64,000 nt of DNA from Aeromicrobium piscarium (GCF_007421815.1 NZ_VLNT01000005.1:24147-88146); one strand, 5' to 3'; counted from the first letter of the stretch, positions 26,025-34,514 are shown. The notes: generated by a model not told the origin, from the sequence alone. Translations and numbers: made by a program.

Positions 26025-27181
26025 AGCTCTACCTCCACAGGTCGGCCCGCGCGCATCTCCGCGACGAGCGATCGGACGACGGCGTCCAAGGCACCGCCAC
26101 CGCGCGCGGCGACCTGGCGCTGGCGTTGATAGGACGCCCCCGACTCCATGATGGCGCGCACTCCCGAGAGTTCGGTGGCGCACCCGAGATCCTCGGCGAC
26201 GGGCTCCAGCATCGGCAGCACGCGCTCGGTCAGATCGGTGGTCACGAGATCCTCATCGCCGTCCTCGTCGAGGATCAGGATCGTGTCCATGCCGTAGCGC
26301 GCGGAACGCCACTTGTTCTCCTGCGCGAACCACGACGGCAGGGTGGGCGTCGGCCGCCCGGCGTCCAACTCGCGCGAGTAGTGCTCGACGAGGCACTGGG
26401 TGAGCGCCGCGATGGCACCGAGCTCCGCGATCGTCGGGATGCCGTCGCAGACCCGGACCTCGATGGTCCCGAACTTCGGCGAGGGCCGGATATCCCACCG
26501 GATCTCCTCGAAGATGTCGATGACCCCGGTCTTCAGCATGTCGTCGACATAGCGCTCCAGCTGCGGCCACTCGTCGAAGCCGAAGGGGAGGCCTGCCGTC
26601 GGCAGCTGCTGGAACATCAGCGCGCGGTTCGAGGCGTACCCGGTGTCCTCACCGCCCCAGAAGGGAGAGGATGCGCTGAGCGCCTGCAGATGTCCGTAAT
26701 AGGCCATGAGCGCGCGACTGATCGGCAGGACCTTGTCACGGTCCTCGATGCCGACGTGGATGTGCACGCCGTAGATGAGCATCTGGCGCCCCCACCACTG
26801 CGTACGGTCGATGAGGGTGGCGTACCGCTGCTTGTCGGTCACCTTCTGCTGGGTCCAGCGGGCGAACGGGTGCGTGCCCGCGCACATCAGCTCGACCCGC
26901 AGCGGGTCGAGGATCGGACGCAGCAGCTCGAGGCTGCGGCCCAGATCCGCGGTCGCCTCGCCGACGGTGTGACAGACATCCGTGACGATCTCCACCGTGT
27001 TGAGCAACAGCTCCTGTTTGACATTGGGGTGCTCCCGGCCGTCCGGGCCCGCGAGGGCATCGAGCACCGTCTGCGCGACTTGGCGCAGATCACCGGAGTC
27101 CGCGTCGACGAGCGCCAGCTCCCACTCGATGCCGACGGTCGAGCGCTCCGAGGTCGCGAACCCGATCTCCACGTCCACCAT
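26021..27181 (-). CDS. GCS2-family carboxylate-amine ligase (glutamate-cysteine ligase 2-like)
   Basis: A 386-residue YbdK/GCS2-type ATP-grasp-like ligase. ERSTVGIEWELALVD at the N-terminus, VHIHVGIEDRDKVLPI with the metal/ATP-site residues near residue 145, FGTIEVRVCDGIPT near residue 245 and the final SYQRQRQV block are family hallmarks. Members are annotated gamma-glutamylcysteine synthetases, but actinobacteria make mycothiol, so the true substrate is uncertain. The frame is open further; ATG 27181 (MVDVEIGFATSERST) fits homologues. It is coupled to the downstream DsbA-like gene and divergent from pepN. Confidence 0.88.
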   Translation of the reverse strand: MVDVEIGFATSERSTVGIEWELALVDADSGDLRQVAQTVLDALAGPDGREHPNVKQELLLNTVEIVTDVCHTVGEATADLGRSLELLRPILDPLRVELMCAGTHPFARWTQQKVTDKQRYATLIDRTQWWGRQMLIYGVHIHVGIEDRDKVLPISRALMAYYGHLQALSASSPFWGGEDTGYASNRALMFQQLPTAGLPFGFDEWPQLERYVDDMLKTGVIDIFEEIRWDIRPSPKFGTIEVRVCDGIPTIAELGAIAALTQCLVEHYSRELDAGRPTPTLPSWFAQENKWRSARYGMDTILILDEDGDEDLVTTDLTERVLPMLEPVAEDLGCATELSGVRAIMESGASYQRQRQVAARGGGALDAVVRSLVAEMRAGRPVEVEL

Positions 27182-27242
27182 CCTGCCCGATGCGCCGTCA
27201 CCCTGCGGGGCCGCGCAGTGGTGTTGGTGCGAGAGTAGGGGT

Positions 27243-29762
27243 ATGCCCGGCACCAATCTCACCCGCGAAGAAGCCCGCGCCCGCGCATCGGTGGTCCAGA
27301 CCCAGACCTACGATGTCGCGCTCGACCTGACCCTCGACTCGAGCGAACGCTTCGGCTCCACCACGACGATCCGGTTCACCGCGACCGAGGGGGCCTCGAC
27401 CTTCCTCGATCTGGTCGACGGTGAGATCAGCGCGATCACCCTCAACGGCACCAGCCTGGACCCCGCGCTCTACGCCGACAGCAGGATCCCGCTCGACGGC
27501 CTCGCCGCCGAGAACGAGGTGACGGTCGAGGCGACCTGCGCCTACTCGCATTCCGGCGAGGGTCTGCACCGCTTCGTCGACCCGACCGACGAGCGCGTCT
27601 ACCTCTACACGCAGTTCGAGGTACCGGACGCCCGGCGGGTCTTCGCGACCTTCGAGCAGCCGGACCTCAAGGCCGAGTTCACCTTCCACGTCACGGCACC
27701 CGAGCACTGGCAGGTCGTGAGCAACTCCCCCACCCCCGAGCCGGAGGCCGTCCGCGAGGGCGTCGCCGTCTGGCACTTCGCGCCCACCGCGCGCATGTCG
27801 ACCTACATCACAGCGCTCGTCGCCGGCGAGTACCACGTCGTGCGCGACACCTACGCCGGTGAGCACGGCGAGATCCCCCTCGGCGTCTTCTGCCGTCAGT
27901 CGCTCGTCGAGTTCCTCGACGCCGATGACATCATCGAGGTCACCCGTCAGGGCTTCGCCTTCTTCGAGCGGGCCTTCGAGATGGGGTACCCGTTCGGCAA
28001 GTACGACCAGCTCTTCGTGCCCGAGTACAACATGGGCGCGATGGAGAACGCGGGCTGTGTGACCTTCCGCGACGAGCTGATCTTCCGCAGCCGCCAGACG
28101 GTCGCCGCCTACGAGCAGCGCGCCAACACGATCCTGCACGAGATGGCCCACATGTGGTTCGGCGATCTCGTGACGATGAAGTGGTGGGACGATCTCTGGC
28201 TCAACGAGTCCTTCGCCGAGTTCGCCTCGCATCACGCACAGGTCAACGCGACCCGCTTCACCGATGCCTGGACGGGCTTCACCAATGCCCGCAAGAACTG
28301 GGCCTACCGGCAGGATCAGCTGCCCTCGACCCACCCGATCGCGGCGGACAACTACGACCTGCACGCCGTCGAGGCGAACTTCGACGGCATCACCTACGCC
28401 AAGGGCGCCTCCGCGCTCAAGCAGTTGGTCGCCTGGGTGGGCGAGGAGGACTTCTTCGCCGGCCTGCGCGCGTACTTCGCCAAGCACGCGTACGGCAATA
28501 CCGAGCTGCGCGATCTGCTCGTCGAGCTGGAGGCGGCATCCGGACGCGAGCTGGACTCCTGGTCGGCCGAGTGGCTGCAGACCTCGGGCGTCAACACGTT
28601 GCGCGCCCGCTTCGAGACCGATGCCGAGGGCCGGTTCACCTCGTTCGCGGTGGAGCAGTCGGCCCACGCGGACTTCCCGACGCTGCGCCGTCACCGCATC
28701 GGGATCGGACTGTATGACGATGTCGACGGTGCCATCGTGCGCACCGACGCCGTCGAGGTGGACGTCTCCGGCGAGCTGACCGAGATCCCTGAGCTCGTCG
28801 GCAAGCCTCAGCCGAACCTCGTGCTCTTGAACGACGCCGATCTCACCTATGCCAAGATCCGCCTCGACGAGCGCTCGTTCGCGACCCTCATCGGCGGCAT
28901 CGGGGCCATCGACGACTCACTGGCCCGCGCGCTGTGCTGGGGCGCGGCGTGGGACATGACCCGCGACGCTGAGCTCGGCTCGGCCGACTTCGTGCAGCTG
29001 GTGCTGTCCGGGGTCGGCACCGAGAGCGATCTGACCGCGGTCGGCTCGCTTCTGCGCCAGGGCACCACCGCGGTCTCCTCCTTCACCTCCGATGCACGGC
29101 GCGAGGAGCTGTCGCGCACCTGGGAGGAGGGGCTGTGGGAGCTGCTCACCTCCGCGGAGCCGGGCACCGATCACCAGCTCGCCTTCGCCCGCGCGCTGGC
29201 GGCTGCCGCCAGCGCCCCGGACCGCGTCCGCGAGCTACTCCATGACGGCATCGACGGGCTCACTGTCGACACCGACCTGCGTTGGACCCTCGTGACCGCT
29301 CTCGCCCGCCTCGGGGCGCTCGACGAGACCGCGATCGCCGCGGAGATCGACCGCGATCCGACGAACTCCGGCCGCGAGCGCGGCGCCGGGGCGCTGGCGA
29401 TCCGTCCGGTCGCCGAGGCCAAGGAGGACGCCTGGCAGAAGGTCGCGGTCGACACGGCGACCCCGAACGAGACCCGGCGCAGCATCGCGGCGTCCTTCCA
29501 GGTCCATGGACAGGGCGAGCTGCTGGCGCCGTACGTCGAGCGCTACCTGGAGATGGCCGAGACGATCATCGACGAGCAGGGCGTGTGGATCGGCCAGATC
29601 GCGCTGATCTACTTGTTCCCCCTCGCCAATCCCTCGCAGGACACGCTCGATCGTGTCGATGCCTGGCTCGCCGACAACCGGGCCCCGGCGGCGGCGCTGC
29701 GATACGTGAGGGAGGGGCGCGACGACCTCGCCCGCGCCCTGCGCGCCCGCGCGGTCAACTGA
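27243..29762 (+). CDS. pepN: Aminopeptidase N
   Basis: An 839-residue family M1 zinc aminopeptidase removing N-terminal residues from peptides in the cytoplasm. The exopeptidase motif GAMEN is near residue 264, the zinc site HEMAH-x18-E begins near residue 299 (HEMAHMWFGDLVTMKWWDD, then NESFAEF), and the C-terminal ERAP1-like helical domain covers about residues 520-830. ATG 27243 gives MPGTNLTREEARARA, the usual actinobacterial start. The frame is open upstream through the divergent GCS2 promoter, which is not coding. It ends at a strong terminator. Confidence 0.97.
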   Translation: MPGTNLTREEARARASVVQTQTYDVALDLTLDSSERFGSTTTIRFTATEGASTFLDLVDGEISAITLNGTSLDPALYADSRIPLDGLAAENEVTVEATCAYSHSGEGLHRFVDPTDERVYLYTQFEVPDARRVFATFEQPDLKAEFTFHVTAPEHWQVVSNSPTPEPEAVREGVAVWHFAPTARMSTYITALVAGEYHVVRDTYAGEHGEIPLGVFCRQSLVEFLDADDIIEVTRQGFAFFERAFEMGYPFGKYDQLFVPEYNMGAMENAGCVTFRDELIFRSRQTVAAYEQRANTILHEMAHMWFGDLVTMKWWDDLWLNESFAEFASHHAQVNATRFTDAWTGFTNARKNWAYRQDQLPSTHPIAADNYDLHAVEANFDGITYAKGASALKQLVAWVGEEDFFAGLRAYFAKHAYGNTELRDLLVELEAASGRELDSWSAEWLQTSGVNTLRARFETDAEGRFTSFAVEQSAHADFPTLRRHRIGIGLYDDVDGAIVRTDAVEVDVSGELTEIPELVGKPQPNLVLLNDADLTYAKIRLDERSFATLIGGIGAIDDSLARALCWGAAWDMTRDAELGSADFVQLVLSGVGTESDLTAVGSLLRQGTTAVSSFTSDARREELSRTWEEGLWELLTSAEPGTDHQLAFARALAAAASAPDRVRELLHDGIDGLTVDTDLRWTLVTALARLGALDETAIAAEIDRDPTNSGRERGAGALAIRPVAEAKEDAWQKVAVDTATPNETRRSIAASFQVHGQGELLAPYVERYLEMAETIIDEQGVWIGQIALIYLFPLANPSQDTLDRVDAWLADNRAPAAALRYVREGRDDLARALRARAVN

Positions 29763-29796
29763 GCGAGATCACCTCGACCCACGACGGCCGGAATGC

Positions 29797-29828
29797 AGAA
29801 GGCCCCCGCCATCCGGCGGGGGCCTTCT
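29797..29828. terminator. Bidirectional terminator after pepN
   Basis: A perfect 14-bp stem (AGAAGGCCCCCGCC and its complement) with a 4-base loop lies between convergent pepN and the 88-residue membrane protein gene, with terminal TTCT on both strands. Confidence 0.85.
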
Positions 29829-29839
29829 CGTGGAGCGTG

Positions 29840-30106
29840 TCAGTGGTGGGCGTCGGCCTTCTCGACCTCAGTGGAGGGAGCCGGCGGGACGTAGTTGTTG
29901 CGGGCGGTCGCGGCACCGAAGATCCAGATGACCACGAACAGCGCCAGCGGGACGCCCGCGAAGATGCCGACGACGTACAGCGTGCTGAGCGACTCGCCCT
30001 GCTCCCAGGTGAAGGGGGCGGTCGAGGCGGCCGCCGGTCCGGCGGTGGCGACGAGGACGGCGGCCACAGCGGCCACGAGGGTCGTGAAGGCGCGGACGAG
30101 GCTCAT
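29840..30106 (-). CDS. Small secreted or membrane protein
   Basis: An 88-residue protein starting at ATG 30106. The N-terminal hydrophobic stretch (LVAAVAAVLVATAGPAAA) is a signal peptide or first helix, followed by a short exposed loop (TAPFTWEQGESLS) and a second helix (YVVGIFAGVPLALFVVIWIF), ending in a charged tail KADAHH. It is divergent from mscS. Comparable genes are found beside pepN in other Mycobacteriales, but no function is known. Confidence 0.75.
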   Translation of the reverse strand: MSLVRAFTTLVAAVAAVLVATAGPAAASTAPFTWEQGESLSTLYVVGIFAGVPLALFVVIWIFGAATARNNYVPPAPSTEVEKADAHH

Positions 30107-30139
30107 GGGCCTATCGTATCGGCCGGTACGTTGGGAGCC

Positions 30140-31042
30140 ATGCCTGACCTCGACTTCCTCGACGAGCCGTGGTTCCACCGCTTCGTCGAAGTACCGCTGC
30201 GGGCCATCATCATCATCGTCTTCGCGCTGGTACTGCGCTGGGTGGCCAATCGGCTGATCGACCGGCTGATCAGCCGAGCCGCCAAGGGGGCGATGCCCAA
30301 TGCCATCGCCCAGACGAAGACCGGCACCAAGATGGCCGAACGCGGGGAGCCTGCCGCCCAACGCCGCCGCCAGCGCGCCGAAGCGACCGGATCATTGCTC
30401 AAGAGCATCGCGACCGGCATTATCCTCACCATCGCCGTCGTCACCATCCTGGCGAGCTTCGGCATCCCGGTCGCTCCCCTGCTGACCAGCGCCGGCATCG
30501 TCGGTGTCGCGCTCGGCTTCGGTGCGCAGACCCTCGTGAAAGACTTCCTCGCCGGCATCTCGATGATGCTGGAGGACCAGTACGGAGTCGGCGATGTCGT
30601 GGACCTCGGCGAGGCCGCCGGCACCGTGGAGTCCGTCGGTCTCCGGGTCACGCGACTGCGCGATGTCGACGGCACCGTCTGGTACGTGCGCAACGGGGAG
30701 ATCCTCCGTGTCGGCAATTCGAGCCAGAACTGGGCCCGTACCGTCCTGGACATCACCGTCGCCTACGAGTCCGATCTGGACGAGGCCCAGCGCATCCTGC
30801 ACGATGTCGCGAACGAGATGTACGCCGAGAAGGCCTTCGAAGGCGTCATCATCGAACCCCCCGAGGTGTGGGGCGTCGAGCGCTTCGACAAGGACGGTGT
30901 CGTCGTGCGCGTGGTGCTCAAGACCGCTCCGCTCGAGCAGTGGGGTGTGGCCCGCGCCATGCGTCAGCGCGTCAAGCACCGCTTCGACGCGGCGGGCATC
31001 AGGATCCCGGTCACGATCGTTCCCCCCGGAGGCTATTCATGA
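30140..31042 (+). CDS. MscS-family mechanosensitive channel
   Basis: A 300-residue small-conductance channel homologue. Membrane helices are at about residues 20-40 and 88-106, then the pore-lining helix LTSAGIVGVALGFGAQTLVKDFLAG. The MscS beta-domain follows (YGVGDVVDLGEAAGTVESVG, DGTVWYVRNGEI) and an alpha/beta C-terminal domain. It releases solutes on hypo-osmotic shock. ATG 30140 has GGGAG four bases ahead. Its TGA overlaps the first ATG of a tandem repeat leading to glbO. Confidence 0.93.
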   Translation: MPDLDFLDEPWFHRFVEVPLRAIIIIVFALVLRWVANRLIDRLISRAAKGAMPNAIAQTKTGTKMAERGEPAAQRRRQRAEATGSLLKSIATGIILTIAVVTILASFGIPVAPLLTSAGIVGVALGFGAQTLVKDFLAGISMMLEDQYGVGDVVDLGEAAGTVESVGLRVTRLRDVDGTVWYVRNGEILRVGNSSQNWARTVLDITVAYESDLDEAQRILHDVANEMYAEKAFEGVIIEPPEVWGVERFDKDGVVVRVVLKTAPLEQWGVARAMRQRVKHRFDAAGIRIPVTIVPPGGYS

Positions 31043-31208
31043 GCGAGCGCAGCGAGCGAACCATCAGCACATCCTCATGCCGGTACCGACCTACCATGCT
31101 TCCTCTCCAGGCGGTGCCGGCATGAGCGAGCGCAGCGAGCGAACCATCAGCACATCCTCATGCCGGTACCGACCTACCATGCTTCCTCTCCAGGCGGTGC
31201 CGGCATGA
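31039..31208 (+). repeat. Two 83-bp tandem start-codon repeats (MSERSERT mini-ORFs) between mscS and glbO
   Basis: Two identical 83-bp units at 31039-31121 and 31122-31204 are followed by the first bases of a third copy, which are the glbO start. Each unit is an open frame beginning MSERSERTIST and ending PLQAVPA (28 residues). Its TGA overlaps the ATG of the next unit (ATGA). The mscS stop overlaps unit 1 in the same way and unit 2 overlaps glbO. CAGGCGGTG, resembling a ribosome site, lies 5 bases before each following ATG. The core GAGCGAGCGCAGCGAGCGAA is shared with the 54612-54772 array. Confidence 0.9.
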
Positions 31209-31588
31209 GCGATGAGGAGAACTTCTACGAGGCGATCGGCGGGCGCGCCACCATCGAGCGCATCGTCAAGGTGTTCTACGCGGGTGTCGCGGAGGACGAG
31301 GTGCTGCGGCCGATGTACCCCGAGGAGGACCTCGGGCCGGCCGCCGAGCGGTTCACGATGTTCCTCGAGCAGTACTGGGGCGGTCCCACGACCTACTCCG
31401 AGCAACGAGGACATCCTCGGCTGCGGATGCGGCATGCGCCGTTCGCAGTCAACAGCGAGGCTCGTGACCACTGGCTCAAGCATTTCCGGGCCGGTCTCGA
31501 CGCCGCCGGACTCGATCCCGAGCACGACGCGCGTTTCTGGGGCTATGCCCAGCACGCGGCCCAGTTCATGATCAACACCCCGGACTGA
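31205..31588 (+). CDS. glbO: Truncated hemoglobin, group II (GlbO type)
   Basis: A 127-residue 2-on-2 globin binding heme and O2. NFYEAIGGRATIERIVKVFY covers helices A-B, YPEEDLGPAAERFTMFLEQYWGGP the E helix region, and the proximal His F8 is in GHPRLRMRHAPFAV. YWGGPTTY and the long G/H helices (WLKHFRAGLDAAGLD) fit group II. Start ATG 31205 is the end of a tandem repeat array that couples it to mscS. In mycobacteria glbO also lies just downstream of the pepN region. Confidence 0.95.
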   Translation: MSDEENFYEAIGGRATIERIVKVFYAGVAEDEVLRPMYPEEDLGPAAERFTMFLEQYWGGPTTYSEQRGHPRLRMRHAPFAVNSEARDHWLKHFRAGLDAAGLDPEHDARFWGYAQHAAQFMINTPD

Positions 31589-31743
31589 GACCACCCCGGG
31601 GGCATCTGGTCAACCTCTCGAGCCTCGGATGAGGTTGGTGGCCTACCGCTCAGGGTCGGGCAGGGATGCATCGTCCCGTGTTTCCTGGGACGATTCACTA
31701 CTCGGTTGCCGGCGAACTGCTCGATGTCCTCCACCCACGCTCA
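31589..31743. repeat. Gap with diverged family C repeat and hairpins
   Basis: Between convergent glbO and the thioesterase, GGTCAACCTC at 31608 pairs with GAGGTTGGTGGCC at 31627, the right arm being a diverged copy of the 25272-25401 repeat. CCCACGCTCATCAACGGGTGGG near 31734 forms a small hairpin suited to ending the thioesterase transcript. Confidence 0.45.
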
Positions 31744-32460
31744 TCAACGGGTGGGTGGGCGCAGACCCGAGGCGATGCCCTCGCGTTCGACCTCCGAGAG
31801 CGCGCGAGAACGCTGCGTCGCCGGGTCGAAGCCGACGAGCACCGCCAGCGACGACACGGACACAGCACCGTCCACGACCAGCTGCGCGCCGATCGCATAG
31901 GACGAGGTGCCGAGCCGGTCCACCCAGGCGCGCGACTCGACGACGTCGTCTCCGGTGATGGGGCGTACGAGGTCGACCGCGACCGTGGCGAGCACGACGC
32001 CACCTGGACCGGACGGCAAGAGCGTGGCCATGTACGGAATGCGCGACTCCTGCAGGAGCTCGAAGACCCTGGGCACCGAGACGGACCCATCGTGATCGAG
32101 ATCGGAGGGACGCAGTGTCAACGGCTGTTCGGCGACACCGGCGGCGGGCTCCACTCGGTCCGGAGCGCCGAAGGACGACGTGACCGTGGCGAAGACCCGA
32201 TCGCTCCCCCGCACGCCGATCCGCTGCACGAGCGAGTCCTCGCGGACCTGCGTGACGACCTCGACCGGGCGCCGACTCAACTGGATCGGGCGGCTGAACT
32301 CGACCACCACCGAACCGGGCCGGCGCCGCTCCACGACCCGATCGGCGATCAGCGCGTGCTCGGCCTGCGCGGCGTACTCGAGGTAGACGACATTGTTGAC
32401 GTGGTTCAGCGAATCGATGTCGGCCCATCGCATGGGGATCTCATGGCGGTGCTCGTTCAC
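31744..32460 (-). CDS. Double-hotdog acyl-CoA thioesterase
   Basis: A 238-residue protein made of two hotdog domains. The first carries the 4HBT-type motif IPMRWADIDSLNHVNNVVYLEY at residues 8-29 with the catalytic Asp, and the second repeats the fold from about residue 125 (VSVPRVFELLQESRIPYMA). It probably hydrolyses acyl-CoA in the cytoplasm. It follows the carboxyltransferase/biotin-carrier pair on the same strand 24 bases on, so it may end that operon. Confidence 0.85.
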   Translation of the reverse strand: MNEHRHEIPMRWADIDSLNHVNNVVYLEYAAQAEHALIADRVVERRRPGSVVVEFSRPIQLSRRPVEVVTQVREDSLVQRIGVRGSDRVFATVTSSFGAPDRVEPAAGVAEQPLTLRPSDLDHDGSVSVPRVFELLQESRIPYMATLLPSGPGGVVLATVAVDLVRPITGDDVVESRAWVDRLGTSSYAIGAQLVVDGAVSVSSLAVLVGFDPATQRSRALSEVEREGIASGLRPPTR

Positions 32461-32484
32461 CCCGCCGATCCTGTCAGAGAGCCG

Positions 32485-32715
32485 TCAGGCGCTGAGCGTG
32501 GCGTCGATCTCGGCGACCGGATCGCCCTCCTGGACGATCTGCCCCTCGGCGACCAGGATGCGACTCACGTGCCCTGCCGCCGGCGCGACCACCGGGATCT
32601 CCATCTTCATGGTCTCCAGGATCGCGACGGTATCGCCGATTCCGACGGGATCGCCCTCGCGGGCCACGATCTTCCAGACATTGCCGACGATGTCGGCCCG
32701 TGCGGGGACGGTCAC
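32485..32715 (-). CDS. Biotin carboxyl carrier protein (stand-alone)
   Basis: A 76-residue biotinyl domain. The biotinylated Lys is in ILETMKMEIPVVAPAAG near residue 37, and the flanking beta-hammerhead is complete. It carries CO2 between a biotin carboxylase and the carboxyltransferase encoded just upstream, whose stop overlaps its ATG. No biotin carboxylase gene is in this operon, so that subunit must come from elsewhere. In the window the only one is at 53287-54612. Confidence 0.92.
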   Translation of the reverse strand: MTVPARADIVGNVWKIVAREGDPVGIGDTVAILETMKMEIPVVAPAAGHVSRILVAEGQIVQEGDPVAEIDATLSA

Positions 32716-34196
32716 TGCTCCCCCTCCGCGTAGGTGAGCATGCGCAGCGCCTGGGTCATCCGGCCGCGGGTCTCCTCGGGCACGATGACATCGTCGACGA
32801 TGCCGGCCTCGGCCGCGCCGTAAGGCCGGGCGACGTTCTCGCGGTACTCGGCCGCCAGCTCGTCGCGCAACGCGATCGGGTCATCGGCCGCGGCGAGCGC
32901 ACGGCGGTGCAGCAGCGCGACCGCGCCACCTGGGCCCATGACCGCGATCTCGGAGTTCGACCACGCCCAGGTCATGTCCGCGCCGAGCGACTTGGCACCC
33001 ATCGCGATGTAGGCGCCGCCGTAGGCCTTGCGCACAACGACGGTGAGCTTGGGCGAGTCGGCATCCACATAGGCCTTGAGGACCTTGGCGCCATGCGTGA
33101 TGACGCCGCGGCCCTCCTCGACCGTGCCCGGGAGGAATCCCGGGACGTCCACGAAGGTGAGCACGGGCACGCCGAAGCGTCCGCAGAACTCGACGAAACG
33201 AGCGAGCTTGACCGAGCTCTTGGCATCGAGGATGCCGCCCCGACAGACCGGCTGGTTGGCGACGACACCGACGGGGCGTCCGTCGAGACGGCCGAAGAGC
33301 GTGAGGATGCTGCCGGCATGGCCGGGCATCAGCTCGAGGCGGGCACCGTTGTCGAGCACGCCGTCGACGAGCTGGTTCATATCGAAGACGACCGAGGCCT
33401 TGGCCGGCACGAGGTCGGGCAGCGCCTCGGCAGCGCGCGGGTTGGCAGGGACGGCTCCGCTGACCTGCTGGGCGCCACCGGCGTGCGAGGGCAGGAAGGA
33501 CAGCAGCAGGCGCGCCGATTCAAGCGCCTCGACCTCGGACTCGACCTCGAGATGGGCGACGCCGCTGGTCTCGGTGTGCAGGCGCGAGCCGCCGATCTCG
33601 TCGGCCGTCGCGTCCTCACCCGTGGCGGCCTTGACGATGTCCGGACCCGTGAGGAACATGTGCCCCTGGCCCTTGACCATGATCGTCCAGTCGGTGAGCG
33701 CCGGCGAATAGGCCGCGGCGCCCGCGCACGGGCCGAGGATGAGGGAGATCTGCGGGATCCGGCGCTGCGCCTCGACGTTGAGCGCGAAGATACCGCCGCA
33801 CCCGTGGAGCGCGAGGATGCCGTCAGGCACGCGGGCGCCGCCGGAGTCATTGATGTAGACGATCGGGAAGCCGCGGTCGATCGCGAGCCGCTGGGCGGCC
33901 ATGATCGCTTCGGCCATGACCTCGCCGATGGCGCCGGAGGCGACCGCGGCGTCGTGCGATGCGACGACGACGGGCCGGCCGTCGACGAGCCCCCAGCCGG
34001 TGACGACGCCACTGCCGCCGCCGTGGGCCGAACGCATCGGAGTGGTCTCGTTGAACGTGCCGTCGTCGAAGAACAGCTCGACGCGTTCGCGGGCGGTGTG
34101 CACCCGCTTGCCGCGGGGCTCGACGCGCGCGAAGCGCTCGTCCCGGCGGTGTGCGAGTGTCGCGCGGTGGTCGGCCACCTGCTCGATGTCGGTCAC
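32712..34196 (-). CDS. Acyl-CoA carboxylase carboxyltransferase subunit
   Basis: A 494-residue biotin-dependent carboxyltransferase transferring CO2 from biotin to an acyl-CoA. Both crotonase-like halves are visible: VSGA/AIGEV and NDSGGARVPDG with the GPCAGAAAYSPALTD oxyanion loop, and FVDVPGFLPG, HGAKVL, RKAYGGAYIAMGAK in the C-terminal half. It starts at GTG 34196 with AGGAG five bases ahead. Its promoter carries the same paired palindromes as fas, which points to acetyl-CoA carboxylation and malonyl-CoA supply, though substrate specificity is not readable from the sequence. Confidence 0.92.
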   Translation of the reverse strand: MTDIEQVADHRATLAHRRDERFARVEPRGKRVHTARERVELFFDDGTFNETTPMRSAHGGGSGVVTGWGLVDGRPVVVASHDAAVASGAIGEVMAEAIMAAQRLAIDRGFPIVYINDSGGARVPDGILALHGCGGIFALNVEAQRRIPQISLILGPCAGAAAYSPALTDWTIMVKGQGHMFLTGPDIVKAATGEDATADEIGGSRLHTETSGVAHLEVESEVEALESARLLLSFLPSHAGGAQQVSGAVPANPRAAEALPDLVPAKASVVFDMNQLVDGVLDNGARLELMPGHAGSILTLFGRLDGRPVGVVANQPVCRGGILDAKSSVKLARFVEFCGRFGVPVLTFVDVPGFLPGTVEEGRGVITHGAKVLKAYVDADSPKLTVVVRKAYGGAYIAMGAKSLGADMTWAWSNSEIAVMGPGGAVALLHRRALAAADDPIALRDELAAEYRENVARPYGAAEAGIVDDVIVPEETRGRMTQALRMLTYAEGEQ

Positions 34197-34212
34197 AACG
34201 ACTCCTAAAACG

Positions 34213-34256
34213 TGAGGGTTTCCTCAACTATAGGACAAACATGAGGGATTCCTCAT
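34213..34256 (-). promoter_or_regulatory. Carboxyltransferase promoter with two TGAGG-N4-CCTCA operators
   Basis: A -10 TATAGT (34232-34227, minus strand) sits between two palindromes. TGAGG-GTTT-CCTCA at 34213-34226 would overlap the transcription start, and ATGAGGGATTCCTCAT at 34241-34256 covers the spacer and -35 region. This is a classic repression layout, and the fas promoter has the same arrangement. Confidence 0.7.
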
Positions 34257-34514
34257 CTTCTTGGCGAATCCGGCATGTGATGTCCCCCACCCACGGCAAG
34301 TGCTAGAGTGCTAACTAAGCAAGCGCTTAGAGTTTCGCGGATCGACGGTCCCTCGGTGATTGAGTAGCCGCGAGGAACGAGCGGCATATCGACATCACCC
34401 ACGTGACGTGGTCTCGATACGGTCCCTCATTCCTCGGTCGCACTCGACCACCGAGTCTCTCCCTATCGTCCGTGGCCTCTTCGCACCATCGTCTTCCGAC
34501 GGAAAGGGATCATC
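34257..34514. promoter_or_regulatory. Divergent control region between carboxyltransferase and SDR genes, with a repeat insertion
   Basis: The right part of this 318-bp gap carries the operator CTAAGCAAGCGCTTAG at 34315-34330, extendable to AACTAAGC/GCTTAGAGTT, about 185 bases before the SDR start. From 34355 to 34461 lies a copy of repeat family A (GATTGAGTAGCCGCGAGGAA, then GTGGTCTCGATACGG and CTCGACCACCGA), which probably inserted between operator and gene. No gene is supported here. Confidence 0.6.
34315..34330. promoter_or_regulatory. CTAAGC-N4-GCTTAG operator upstream of SDR/APH pair
   Basis: A perfect-armed 16-bp palindrome, CTAAGCAAGCGCTTAG. The reverse complement of exactly this sequence is the operator at 52466-52481, and related sites are at 63320-63335 and 63693-63708. 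Confidence 0.7.

Noticed and set aside
31039..31204. The mini-ORFs as independent functional small proteins
   Set aside because: Their peptide middles differ between the two loci while the overlap geometry is kept, so the nucleotide cassette rather than the peptide seems to matter.
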